NCBI GenBank assembly: GCA_016192885.1
Contig: JACPTH010000459.1
Span: 1-8,119, forward strand
DNA: 8,119 nucleotides
Direction of reading: 5' to 3'
Source of the DNA: a bacterium
Lineage (GTDB): Bacteria; Muiribacteriota; Ozemobacteria; Ozemobacterales; Ozemobacteraceae
Position 1 is the first letter of the stretch; the number at the start of each line of letters is the position of its first letter. The translations under genes were made by a program, and so were the position numbers. This document shows, in pieces, positions 1-7,483 of the stretch. A model generated the notes under the pieces. It searched no databases. It was not told the origin of the DNA and worked only from the letters and a program-made list of their open reading frames with translations.

Positions 1-443
1 ATGAGAAGAAGGAATTTTAGAGGAACGACGGCCATCCTGGCAAATCGCACTGCGTTAAAAATTGCGATGGTTTTGGGAACAATCTCCCCAAAAAGCAAAA
101 GAACAATGGTCATGATAAAAGAAGCAAGAGCGATCCCGACATTGGTCGAATTTCCAAAAATAGATTGGCCAAACCAGACGGATTTCGCGACAAAATTTAA
201 AATAAAAGTAGTCGCTATGGCGGTGGAGCTTACGTTAACGATGCAGTTTCCCAACAAGAGGGATATTAAGACCCGTTGCTTGTCCTTTAAAACGAAAAGG
301 ATGTCCGCCGCTCTGTTGTCACCCTCGTCGGCCATTTTTTTTAATCTAAGCTGAGAAATGGAAAAAAATGCGGATTCGGTTGCGGAAAAATAGGCGGACA
401 TGCATAAAAGCGACAAAAAAATGAAGAACTCAAGTATTTCCAT
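1..443 (-). CDS. CNNM/DUF21-domain membrane protein (CorB/CorC, 'hemolysin' family), N-terminal part
   Basis: Only the first 147 codons lie in the window; the gene runs off the left edge on the minus strand. The visible part is the CNNM (DUF21) transmembrane domain. A first membrane helix at about residues 3-22 leads into FSATESAFFSIS (19-30), which matches the family's FSxxExAxxS signature. LLLGNCIVNV (62-71) follows, and then FGEIVPKTIA (118-127), the family's conserved GEIxPK motif. Further hydrophobic helices lie at about 57-83 and 103-122. Family members are inner-membrane proteins linked to magnesium or cobalt efflux and usually carry CBS and CorC/HlyC domains after this region; those would lie outside the window. 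The ATG at 443-441 lies 11 bases after the dsbD stop with no good ribosome binding site, so it is probably read by coupling. The family is clear; the transported ion cannot be told. Confidence 0.9.
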   Translation of the reverse strand, partial: MEILEFFIFLSLLCMSAYFSATESAFFSISQLRLKKMADEGDNRAADILFVLKDKQRVLISLLLGNCIVNVSSTAIATTFILNFVAKSVWFGQSIFGNSTNVGIALASFIMTIVLLLFGEIVPKTIAIFNAVRFARMAVVPLKFLLL

Positions 444-454
444 TTAATTACATT

Positions 455-2335
455 CTATTCCTTTAATGCTTTAACAAGCCTTGCAGCGAACTCAAGCGCA
501 TCTAACTTCCCGGAAATCCGTAAACCTGGACGTTCCGTACCGTTTTGGTCAAGAAACAAAAATGTTGGAAGTCCGACGACTTTAAACTGACTTAGTATTT
601 TCAAAACGGATTCTTCATTTCGAGTCGCATCAATTCGCACCAAGGTCATTTTAGAAAGCAAGGATGAAACTCGCGGATCAGGGAAAACTTCTCGTTCCAT
701 TTCTTTGCATAACGCACACCAATCCGCGCGAAAATCCACCAAAATTGGGCGATGCGTTAGAGCAGCGGAGGATCGCCCTGATTCCAGGGTGGGGTGCCAT
801 TTTATGTCGCTTTCTTGGTTTTCTTGTTGCGCGAATTTTGGAAGTGAAATTAACCCAAAGTGAACCGCCGAGTTCACAACCTCTATTATCCCGAAAACAA
901 TTACCAAGATCCCCCAACATTTTAAAACCCGCTTCCATAAACTATCCTCAGGGGATGAAGTTTGAAACAAGCCCAAAAATGCGGAAAAAGCGAATAACAG
1001 CATTGCCAAAAAAAGACTTCCAAAGGCCGGACCAATCGCAGGATAAGCAAAATACAACGCCATTCCTAACAAGATAAAGCCGTAAATTTCTTTTACCCGG
1101 TTCATCCATTCGCCGGCTCTCGGGAGAGAGTTAACCGCTCCGGAAAAGGTTCCGACGACGATGAGAAGAACACTCATTCCCCACGCAAACGAAAGAAGCA
1201 TGAGAGATCCGTAGAGCATGCTTCCGCTGGCCGCAATAAAAGCGAGAATTCCCGCAAGCGGAGCGGCCACGCATGGGGACGCGGCTAAACCGGAGATCGC
1301 GCCGATCATAAAAATATTGAAAAGGCCCGTCTTTTTCGTGAATTCTGTCAATTTTTGCTGGAGTCCGGAGGGGACAGGTAGAACAAATAAATCAAAAAGG
1401 GAAAGCGCAAGTACGACAAAAAAACCCGCCAAAACTAATTGAAAAAAAGTCCCTTGAATGATTCCCCTGACATGAGCTCCGGATAAGGCCACCAATAGGC
1501 CTAATATAGAGTAAGTGAAAGAAATACCCGCAACATAGATAAGGGATAAAAAGAAACCTCTTTGCATTGAATGGCCTTCTCCGCGGCTTCCTATGATGGA
1601 AAGAGTTATTGGGATCATCGGATACACGCACGGAGTAAAACTAACCAATAGGCCCCCGATAAATGCCGCAAGCAACGCCCAAACCAACCCGCGATTTTTC
1701 AATATCTCTCCAAAATCATCGGGGTTTGAGATTTGCTTTTGAATCGGGGTAAGCGAAGGCGAATCGGTAGAGGAAGAAGCGAAGGTAGAAGGGATGGAGT
1801 CTTGAAGGTTTTCTTCAGAAGGTTTAATCGAGATAGTTTTCCCAAAATTAATTTTTAATTCCTTTGTGGCGGGCATAAAACACGTTAAACTCGAACATCC
1901 TTGGTAGTTCAAAATTACTTGTACGACCCCGGGTGTCGATGAGGCTTCGAAGAAAAGTTGAACATTGTGGGTTCCCGCATCGAAAACCTCAACTTTCTTC
2001 CCCTCGAATGGATCAATTTTTTCATGCGCGATAGGCAATTGAAAAGTTAATTTTGCGTTTGGAGCGTTAAATTTAAGGGATTCCCGGTAAATCATGTACC
2101 CTTCAGGAACCCTAAATGTTATCGTGGCAAGATAATTTTCTTGAAACAAAGAAACATTTGGTTCAAGGGAAAATTCAAAAGGATCTTCTTCTCCGGCAAA
2201 CGAAACGGCGACCCAAAGAAACAAAAAAGGGATGATCCCCAATAATTTTCTAAAGTAGAATGCGCCTAGGCGCATCGGAATTGATGGGGAAAGCCGCATC
2301 CTACATACGGATAGCCATGATAGCGGATTCAACAA
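455..2335 (-). CDS. dsbD: Thiol:disulfide interchange protein DsbD, full length
   Basis: DsbD carries electrons from cytoplasmic thioredoxin across the inner membrane to periplasmic thiol proteins. All three modules are present with their cysteine pairs. The N-terminal periplasmic alpha domain (about 50-170) has YQGC147SSLTC152. The eight-helix membrane domain (about 215-497) has FTPC236VYP and ASPC355VAAP, matching the two redox cysteines of the family. The C-terminal thioredoxin-like domain (about 510-626) has ADWC540ALC543K and the cis-proline stretch VVGLP590T. The length of 606-626 residues is slightly above that of E. coli DsbD. The open frame begins at TTG 2335, overlapping the upstream HMA gene by seven bases; a GGA lies eight bases before it. 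However, the ATG at 2275 (residue 21) begins a cleaner signal peptide (MRLGAFYFRKLLGIIPFLFL, ending near SFA-GEE), and an ATG at 2299 is a third option. Function is secure, the start is not. Confidence 0.95.
   Translation of the reverse strand: MLNPLSWLSVCRMRLSPSIPMRLGAFYFRKLLGIIPFLFLWVAVSFAGEEDPFEFSLEPNVSLFQENYLATITFRVPEGYMIYRESLKFNAPNAKLTFQLPIAHEKIDPFEGKKVEVFDAGTHNVQLFFEASSTPGVVQVILNYQGCSSLTCFMPATKELKINFGKTISIKPSEENLQDSIPSTFASSSTDSPSLTPIQKQISNPDDFGEILKNRGLVWALLAAFIGGLLVSFTPCVYPMIPITLSIIGSRGEGHSMQRGFFLSLIYVAGISFTYSILGLLVALSGAHVRGIIQGTFFQLVLAGFFVVLALSLFDLFVLPVPSGLQQKLTEFTKKTGLFNIFMIGAISGLAASPCVAAPLAGILAFIAASGSMLYGSLMLLSFAWGMSVLLIVVGTFSGAVNSLPRAGEWMNRVKEIYGFILLGMALYFAYPAIGPAFGSLFLAMLLFAFSAFLGLFQTSSPEDSLWKRVLKCWGILVIVFGIIEVVNSAVHFGLISLPKFAQQENQESDIKWHPTLESGRSSAALTHRPILVDFRADWCALCKEMEREVFPDPRVSSLLSKMTLVRIDATRNEESVLKILSQFKVVGLPTFLFLDQNGTERPGLRISGKLDALEFAARLVKALKE
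2260..2275. repeat. Perfect 16-bp palindrome over a candidate dsbD start
   Basis: ATGCGCCTAGGCGCAT reads the same on both strands with no spacer. On the minus strand its first three bases are the ATG of residue 21 in the dsbD frame, the start that gives the best signal peptide. It could be a dimeric protein binding site, could form a short hairpin in the mRNA, or could be chance in coding sequence. Only the palindrome itself is seen. Confidence 0.6.
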
Positions 2336-2529
2336 GGCGTAAATCCAGCTTGAGAAAGAGACCTCTTTGCATCATCAACCGTATGTGAGTCCACGGCATC
2401 AAAAGAAACCATCTTTGTGGAAAGATCGGTATTCAAGTTCGAAATCCCTTTGATTTCACCGAGTTTTCTTTTGATGGTTTCAACGCATCCGTTGCATTTA
2501 ATTTTATCAATTCGCCAATTTACTTTCAA
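2329..2529 (-). CDS. Small heavy-metal-associated (HMA) domain protein, CopZ-like
   Basis: A 66-residue stand-alone HMA domain. The metal-binding loop is IKC12NGC15VETIKRKL, the CxxC site followed by the first helix. The rest fits the ferredoxin-like fold (beta-alpha-beta-beta-alpha-beta): residues 3-10 strand, 14-25 helix, about 27-45 two strands, 50-61 helix. Such proteins bind copper(I), mercury or similar soft metals and pass them to P-type ATPases or other partners; no ATPase is in view. The usual GM before the CxxC is IK here, a common variant. The chain ends in cysteine (GFTPC), an extra possible thiol ligand. The start is TTG at 2529, supported by a strong GGAGGT six bases upstream. 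The gene overlaps the start of the dsbD frame by seven bases, so the two are probably translationally coupled. The metal specificity cannot be read from the sequence. Confidence 0.85.
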   Translation of the reverse strand: MKVNWRIDKIKCNGCVETIKRKLGEIKGISNLNTDLSTKMVSFDAVDSHTVDDAKRSLSQAGFTPC

Positions 2530-2534
2530 AATTC

Positions 2535-2540
2535 ACCTCC
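2535..2540 (-). promoter_or_regulatory. Ribosome binding site of the HMA gene
   Basis: GGAGGT on the minus strand ends five to six bases before TTG 2529-2527. It is the best-placed Shine-Dalgarno sequence in the window and decides for the TTG start. It lies in the 31-base gap after nadK, which otherwise shows no hairpin or clear promoter. Confidence 0.8.
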
Positions 2541-2560
2541 AGAACTAAGATCAACCGACT

Positions 2561-3427
2561 TTATTTTCCCCATTTCATCTTGGTTCGCAAAACTTTAAAA
2601 AAGTTTCGTCGATGCGTAACGACAATTTTTGCGATATTTTTCCCTTTGCAAACTTGGATTTGGTCACCATCTTCGACAAAAAATGAATCCTGGCCGTCAG
2701 TGAAAATGCTTACTTTTGAAAAAAACCTGGCCCGAAGAATGGCTGTGATTTTTTCATGGTCGGACGTGATAACGGGTCTCGTACCCAAAGTGTGACTTGA
2801 AATTGGGCATATTAGAAGAATGCTCATCCATGGGGGAACTATCGGACCACCTACGGATAAGGAATACGCGGTCGATCCCGTGGGGGAAGAAAAAATTACG
2901 CCATCCCCGCAAAATGAGGAGACTTCCGTGCCTGAAATTGAAACGTCTAGGCTGATTACGCCGGCGACCGTATTTTTTATCACAACGTCATTCAACGCTG
3001 TTCTTTGAAAAACTTGTTTGCCGTTGCGCGTAATTGTTGCGGCAAGCATCATTCTATCTTCAAGGTTGTAGCGTCCGGTGCGTAGTTTCTCAAGGATTTT
3101 GAAGGTATTCCCAACGGAACCCATGGTAAGAAAACCAAGTCTTCCTAAATTAATACCCGCAACCGGGATAGAATACTCCGCGAATTCACGAACAGCTTTT
3201 AAAATGCTTCCATCGCCTCCAAGGACCACCGCCATGTCAATTAATTCATGAACTAACTCTCTGGGGGAACCGAGGTTGGAATGCCCAACTTTTTTTGCTT
3301 CTTCTCGGTCCATAACAATTTTCACGCCATGTTGTGAAGCCCAATTAACAATCTGATCAATGAGCTGGGGGTTTGAAAAATTGGTTGGATGGCAGAAAAG
3401 CCCGATCCTATTAATTTCTTTAACCAT
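2561..3427 (-). CDS. nadK: NAD kinase
   Basis: Phosphorylates NAD to NADP using ATP or polyphosphate, in the cytoplasm (EC 2.7.1.23). The family motifs are all present and in order: GGDGS at residues 70-74 (phosphate-donor and catalytic loop), NLGRLGFL at 93-100, LNDVVI at 145-150, then the long glycine-rich signature from GDGVIFSSPTGSTAYSLS at 174-191 through GGPI at 193-196, SHTLGTRPVI at 211-220, and DGQ at 244-246. The length of 288 residues is normal for the bacterial enzyme. The start is ATG 3427, three bases after the stop of the upstream TPR gene. No Shine-Dalgarno sequence is visible, so translation probably depends on ribosomes finishing that gene. The frame is intact with no missing key residue. 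NADP supply links it loosely to the thioredoxin-dependent DsbD two genes downstream, which is inference from position. Confidence 0.97.
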   Translation of the reverse strand: MVKEINRIGLFCHPTNFSNPQLIDQIVNWASQHGVKIVMDREEAKKVGHSNLGSPRELVHELIDMAVVLGGDGSILKAVREFAEYSIPVAGINLGRLGFLTMGSVGNTFKILEKLRTGRYNLEDRMMLAATITRNGKQVFQRTALNDVVIKNTVAGVISLDVSISGTEVSSFCGDGVIFSSPTGSTAYSLSVGGPIVPPWMSILLICPISSHTLGTRPVITSDHEKITAILRARFFSKVSIFTDGQDSFFVEDGDQIQVCKGKNIAKIVVTHRRNFFKVLRTKMKWGK

Positions 3428-3430
3428 CGT

Positions 3431-4606
3431 TTAATATGGAGGAAAAATCTGGTAATAGTTTTTCCCGGACCTAATTGAACCGGAAATACTCCTGGCGGAT
3501 AACCCATATACGGTATTTGGAACGTTTTTCACTACCGCGTCCAATAAATCGAGAGCAGAATCTTTATGCCCTGTTTTGAAATAAAGGTTAGCAAGTAATA
3601 GTTTTGCATCCAAATGCGATGAATCTATTTTAAGGCATTTTTTTAAGTTTTCCAAGGCGGGTTTATCATTTCCCATTCGAAAAAGGGTGTCGCCAAGTTG
3701 AAAATACGCTTCCGACCATCGCGGATAAAGTACAACCACTTGATCGAAGGCTTTTTGCGCTTCCGAATAGTTTCTTCCAAGTTTCGCTTTCAACCCGCGA
3801 TTGAAGTCTTTGAACACCGTGTTTACTTCAGATTCAAGCGCGGAAAAATCTCCATGTTTTGAACAGGATGGCCCCCCGCCTTTCCATGAGAATTCGCCTT
3901 TCTCCGGACAAATGGGCATGGATTGAAGCAGCTTTGCGCCCAACAAAGCGGGTCCGTCAATTTTAGAAGAATCGCTTCCAAGGTCGGATTTCCCCTTAAC
4001 GTAAATCTCTTGCGCCCGTTTAATTGCCGCCATTCCATAGTAACACTGCTGCTTATTCTTAACTTGAATAAAATAATTAGATTCCAGGATTTTCGTGCTT
4101 GTTCCTAAATTGAGGGCCGTTTCCACAACCGGGGCAACAGGCGAAACAGAAAGCTTTTCGGAAATCGGATTCGGCGGCAAAACGCTGGTAGGCAATTTTT
4201 TTAGAGTTTTGTAAATTGAATCCAGGGAATCTTTGGCATACGCATCATTCGGATACATATTTAGAACCCGCCTGAACTCAATGATAGCTTCTCGGATACG
4301 CCCGTCTCTTGCCCAAAGCGCGGCCCGAAGATTCAAAAGCCTGATGTTGTTCCGCTCAATCTTTAGACCTCGATTGATGGCCCCGTAAGCCTCATTTAGA
4401 ATCCCGCGACGCGAGTAAGAAAGAGCCAGAATATAATATGTATCCGCCCTTGTTTTATTGCTTGGGCTCGCCAAAATTTCCTTCACCGACCCTGATGGTT
4501 TTACAAACGTTTGAAATTCTTCCTGGGAAGCCAGCGGAAAAGGTTGAAAAAAAATAAAAAGCGTAACAACAAAGGAAAGGTTACTGACCGATTTTTTTTG
4601 AAACAT
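3431..4606 (-). CDS. Exported TPR protein with an embedded pseudopilin-tail-like domain
   Basis: A 391-residue protein of unknown role. Residues 1-26 look like a signal peptide: KK near the N-terminus, a hydrophobic stretch SFVVTLFIFF, and possible cleavage near PLA-SQ. An N-terminal TPR block (about 53-136) has A-G-Y and P-ND repeat features such as VLNMYPNDAYA. A proline-rich linker follows (about 139-165). Residues 185-253 do not look like TPR: they show C188, AIKRAQEIY, LLQSMPIC233PEKGEF and C248SKHG, the layout of the C-terminal globular domain of many type II/IV pseudopilins, but without the pilin N-terminal helix. A second TPR block fills about 264-365. The likely location is the periplasm or outer envelope face. 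The start is ATG 4606, three bases after the stop of the large zinc-ribbon TPR gene and without a visible Shine-Dalgarno. The TPR and export calls are firm; the function is unknown. Confidence 0.8.
   Translation of the reverse strand: MFQKKSVSNLSFVVTLFIFFQPFPLASQEEFQTFVKPSGSVKEILASPSNKTRADTYYILALSYSRRGILNEAYGAINRGLKIERNNIRLLNLRAALWARDGRIREAIIEFRRVLNMYPNDAYAKDSLDSIYKTLKKLPTSVLPPNPISEKLSVSPVAPVVETALNLGTSTKILESNYFIQVKNKQQCYYGMAAIKRAQEIYVKGKSDLGSDSSKIDGPALLGAKLLQSMPICPEKGEFSWKGGGPSCSKHGDFSALESEVNTVFKDFNRGLKAKLGRNYSEAQKAFDQVVVLYPRWSEAYFQLGDTLFRMGNDKPALENLKKCLKIDSSHLDAKLLLANLYFKTGHKDSALDLLDAVVKNVPNTVYGLSARSISGSIRSGKNYYQIFPPY
3848..4054 (-). other. Pseudopilin-tail-like domain inside the TPR protein
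   Basis: This encodes residues 185-253 of the exported TPR protein. The order of motifs is cysteine followed by an amphipathic helix ending in an aromatic residue, then P-x-C-P-x-x-G, then C-S-x-H-G. I recognise this order from pseudopilin C-terminal domains, where two of the cysteines are thought to form a loop or bind. The match is by motif layout only. Confidence 0.5.
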
Positions 4607-4609
4607 TAA

Positions 4610-7069
4610 TCAAGGGGTGAGGCACATTTGAGAACTGATTCTGCGTCGCATAAGTTCCGCCCAGCTTATCATGTCGGGATCCTTGGTGGTATTAACCGTG
4701 AGGGTGAATTCTTTTAAAGCTCGGGGAGCCAAGCCTTTGGCAAAATAAATATTTCCAAGGAAATAATGGATTCTCGGGTCATCCGGGGAAATCTTGTGCG
4801 CGGACATAGCGTGTCGAAGGGATTCGTTAATGAACCCAAGGCTAAGGAAGGCTTTAACTAAATGCAAATGGGCGTCAACGTGTTCAGGTTCGATTTTCAA
4901 GACTTCGCGATAACACCGCATCGCCATTCTTAAATTTCCGCGTTTTTTCAATAACTCGGCATATGCGATAAGCCCTTCAATTGAATTTGGACGAATCGCC
5001 AAGAGTTTTTGGTACGCCATTAGAGCTTCTTCCCGGCGGTCTATCAATTCAAAGGCGCGCCCCATATCAAGGTAGCAGGTGAGATTATTCGGGTCGGATT
5101 CAAGGGATTTTTGGGCTTGTTCGATTACTTTTTGGCAGGAAGAATCAATTTTCTTTTGCACCATTCTGAGGTTTGATTGGATTTTTCCGTCGGAATAATC
5201 GTAACCTACGGCCCTTTTGAAAGCCTTTAAAGCTTCTTCGAAATCTTTTTTGTTGCAAAGAAGGACCCCGATCGTATTCCAAACATCCGCTTGATCGACT
5301 GCGGTAGCCGAACCCTTTATAAAACTAGTCAAGGCTTCTTCGACTTTCCCTTGCGATTGGTACAATTTTCCAATTTCAATCCAGGCTTCGCTTTTCTCGG
5401 GATTTGAAGCGATGACTTTTTTTAGGGTGACCGTCGCTTCTTCAAATTTTCCGTCGCTAATGAGGAATTGAGAAAGAAGGAACAACCCATCAGGATTGTC
5501 GGGTGAAAGCCTTAAAAATTCCTCAAGAATCGGCTTCATCTCTGAAGCTCGTCCGAGGCGTTGCAGCGTTTTGGCCAGGAGAATCAGGGTGCGCGGCTCA
5601 GGGTGGAATTGATGGGCCAGAGCTTCCTGGTAAAGCTCAACCGCACGTGAATCATTTTGCCTATCGACCATGACATCTCCTAATTTTTCAAGCACGAAAG
5701 GGTCGTTAGGCTTGATGCTCAAGGCCCTTGAATATTCGTTTATAGCCAGGTCAAATTGCTTGCTTTGATAGAAAATTTGTCCAAGCTTGCTATGACCATA
5801 AGAGTCATTGGGGTTTAGTATGCACGCCCGTTTTAGTTCCATTTGACTCAGATTAATTTCTCCTAACTCGAAATAGACCATTCCTAAGCTATAATGCGCA
5901 TATGCGTCATCCGGCGTAAGTTGAATGCAACTTTGAAATCGCTCTTTTGCGGAAGGCAAGTTATGCATTGTTCGTTCAATTACGCCAAGATGGTAATGGG
6001 CCTTGGCAAGAAATCGATTTAGATTAATTGCTTTTTCGAGAGCGGCTTTAGCCCTTTCGGGTTCACTTGCGCGGCGAAGCAACAACCCGTAATAGAGAAA
6101 CACTTCCGCGACCGGAGGATCGAAAGAAACGCAATGTGCCATCGTATCTACAGCTTTTGATAAATCTCCTCGTTCCTCTAATAGTTGAGCCAAGCGCATC
6201 AACAAAGAGAAATTCCGCGGAGATTTGGCGCTTTTCTTTCGAACGACGGCTATTTCCCTATCAATGCCCAAGTTAAGAAATTCGGCTAAAGTTTCCGCTT
6301 TGTGGGCGGATTCTACTCCGATATCAATATCGTCTTCGGTAATACTTCCTATGGGTTCAGAATCCTTGCGTTCGGGTTTCTCCCTGGAAAGCGGTTCTTT
6401 TCTGGGGGAAGCTTCCTTCGAAGTTAGGGAAGGCGGATAAACCGCGGTAGATACCATCGAAGCAACAAGGTCGTTTGGTTTTGCCAATTGGCCCCCACCG
6501 GTTCCGGGGAATTGCGATTGAGCGAGCCTTACCTCTTTATCCACGTCCGCAAAAGACCCTTCTAAACTTGAAAACCCTTTGCTAACCTCTCCGGGAAAAT
6601 TACCTTCCAACATGGAAACCTCATTCATGGCGTTTCGTTGTTCGAATTGGTCCATTCCCCAGATTGCCACCTCGGCAAGCCCCCACAAAGCAATCGCGCA
6701 ACTAGAAAGACTTGCTAAAACACCGAGGATCGGGTAACCGGTGAGCGCTTGGGTCAAAAAAAGCATTGCGAAGATAAACCCGCCTCCCAGCAATTTGGCC
6801 AAGGCTCCGGCAGGCGGGAAGCCTGAAGGGCCAAGGGCGGGAGGGGAAATCATTTCAAAAATAGGTTCGCCAACCACGCGTTTTGAAGCGCTTTCGGTTG
6901 GAACGACCAAACCTCTTCCGCAGTGACTGCAAAATCTGGAAGAGGGTAGATTCCGAATTCCGCATTGCTTGCAAATCACGCAAAGAGCGCGACCGCAAGC
7001 CGCGCAACTCAATGTTACTTCATCGTTGACAGCTCCACATCCAGGGCAATATGCCATCTGACGCGTCAA
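4610..7069 (-). CDS. Double zinc ribbon, membrane hairpin and TPR protein
   Basis: A large scaffold-like protein of 819 residues (815 from the second start). The N-terminus has two zinc ribbons: C8/C11 with C22/C25, and C33/C36 with C47/C50, plus an extra C30. Two hydrophobic segments follow at about 93-112 and 115-137, predicted to form a hairpin that leaves both ends in the cytoplasm. Residues 140-260 are a polar linker with a charged, probably disordered part (217-239). From about 285 to 795 there are about 14 TPR units, the clearest at 355-456 with the LGxxY, A and PND positions well kept; 628-660 is helical but degenerate. TPR arrays bind partner proteins; no enzyme domain is seen. TTG 7069 overlaps the upstream stop by four bases (TTGA) and lies one base after GAGGAGG. 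ATG 7057 gives MAYCPGCG, a typical zinc-ribbon beginning, 13 bases after that site. Either start is possible. Specific function unknown. Confidence 0.85.
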   Translation of the reverse strand: MTRQMAYCPGCGAVNDEVTLSCAACGRALCVICKQCGIRNLPSSRFCSHCGRGLVVPTESASKRVVGEPIFEMISPPALGPSGFPPAGALAKLLGGGFIFAMLFLTQALTGYPILGVLASLSSCAIALWGLAEVAIWGMDQFEQRNAMNEVSMLEGNFPGEVSKGFSSLEGSFADVDKEVRLAQSQFPGTGGGQLAKPNDLVASMVSTAVYPPSLTSKEASPRKEPLSREKPERKDSEPIGSITEDDIDIGVESAHKAETLAEFLNLGIDREIAVVRKKSAKSPRNFSLLMRLAQLLEERGDLSKAVDTMAHCVSFDPPVAEVFLYYGLLLRRASEPERAKAALEKAINLNRFLAKAHYHLGVIERTMHNLPSAKERFQSCIQLTPDDAYAHYSLGMVYFELGEINLSQMELKRACILNPNDSYGHSKLGQIFYQSKQFDLAINEYSRALSIKPNDPFVLEKLGDVMVDRQNDSRAVELYQEALAHQFHPEPRTLILLAKTLQRLGRASEMKPILEEFLRLSPDNPDGLFLLSQFLISDGKFEEATVTLKKVIASNPEKSEAWIEIGKLYQSQGKVEEALTSFIKGSATAVDQADVWNTIGVLLCNKKDFEEALKAFKRAVGYDYSDGKIQSNLRMVQKKIDSSCQKVIEQAQKSLESDPNNLTCYLDMGRAFELIDRREEALMAYQKLLAIRPNSIEGLIAYAELLKKRGNLRMAMRCYREVLKIEPEHVDAHLHLVKAFLSLGFINESLRHAMSAHKISPDDPRIHYFLGNIYFAKGLAPRALKEFTLTVNTTKDPDMISWAELMRRRISSQMCLTP
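6920..7048 (-). other. Double zinc-ribbon region
   Basis: Encodes residues 8-50 of the large TPR protein. Four CxxC knuckles are spaced as two ribbons (CPGCG and CAACG; CKQCG and CSHCG), a pattern used for structural zinc in many bacterial regulatory or membrane-anchored proteins. Zinc binding is inferred from spacing. Confidence 0.85.
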
Positions 7070-7458
7070 ACCTCCTCAAAATAATGATCCAACAGCTTCC
7101 AATCTTTTCCAAGGCGATAGGAAATAGCCGGTTCTTCGATTGAATATTTCCCGTTATGAGAATTTGCAAATCCATTTTCACGAAGCGGGAGATATTGTTG
7201 AAAGGACTCGATACAACAATGTTCCCAGTTAATAACCAAAAGCCCGTCCCCCGTGCCGTCCAAAAGCGGCTCGGGATCAAGGTTTGATTGAAAATAACCC
7301 CAAAGGGTCGAATCAATCTCAGGCAAAATTTCCTCAAGGGTGGAAAACCCTTGAGCTCCTTTGGAAATTGCCAAAAGAAAGGTCGAAACGGTGTGAGATG
7401 GAATCAAGCCCGAAAAAGCTTCCTTTTCATCCATTAACACCAGTCTTAAGTTACTCAT
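7066..7458 (-). CDS. Hypothetical protein, 130 residues
   Basis: I do not recognise this protein. It is soluble in appearance, with no signal peptide or membrane helix. It is acidic, especially in the middle (EEILPEIDS at 42-50). Residues 64-90 form a probable core that includes DGTGDGLLVINW and a vicinal cysteine pair (CC at 81-82) followed by IESFQQYLPL. The C-terminus (112-130) is aromatic and charged. The start is ATG 7458; an in-frame TAG sits directly upstream, so no earlier start is possible, although ATG at residue 9 (7434) is an alternative. No convincing Shine-Dalgarno precedes either. Its stop overlaps the TTG of the zinc-ribbon TPR gene by four bases, which argues that it is really translated and works with that gene. 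The function is unknown. Confidence 0.7.
   Translation of the reverse strand: MSNLRLVLMDEKEAFSGLIPSHTVSTFLLAISKGAQGFSTLEEILPEIDSTLWGYFQSNLDPEPLLDGTGDGLLVINWEHCCIESFQQYLPLRENGFANSHNGKYSIEEPAISYRLGKDWKLLDHYFEEV
7071..7077 (-). promoter_or_regulatory. Ribosome binding site candidate of the zinc-ribbon TPR gene
   Basis: GAGGAGG on the minus strand lies inside the last codons of the 130-residue gene. It is only one base from TTG 7069, too close for normal use, and 13 bases from ATG 7057, rather far. It therefore leaves the start open but slightly favours the ATG. Confidence 0.55.
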
Positions 7459-7483
7459 CTAGATTGGGAAAATTCGCCAAATC

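Noticed and set aside
1..354. Plus-strand open frame of 117 codons
   Set aside because: It is antisense to the CNNM/DUF21 gene, whose family motifs are clear on the minus strand.
664..1077. Plus-strand open frame of 137 codons
   Set aside because: It lies antisense to the membrane and thioredoxin part of dsbD and its product shows no domain-like features.
2530..2560. Possible terminator or promoter between nadK and the HMA gene
   Set aside because: Only 31 bases long, with no stable hairpin plus T-run and no clear -35/-10 pair; it holds the ribosome binding site only.
4591..4603. Run of eight A residues near the start of the exported TPR gene (minus strand)
   Set aside because: It encodes QKK in an intact frame; slippage is possible in principle but nothing else supports it.
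7020..7337. Minus-strand open frame of 105 codons in another frame
   Set aside because: It overlaps both the 130-residue gene and the zinc-ribbon start; the overlapping stop/start arrangement and the CxxC motifs support the other frames.
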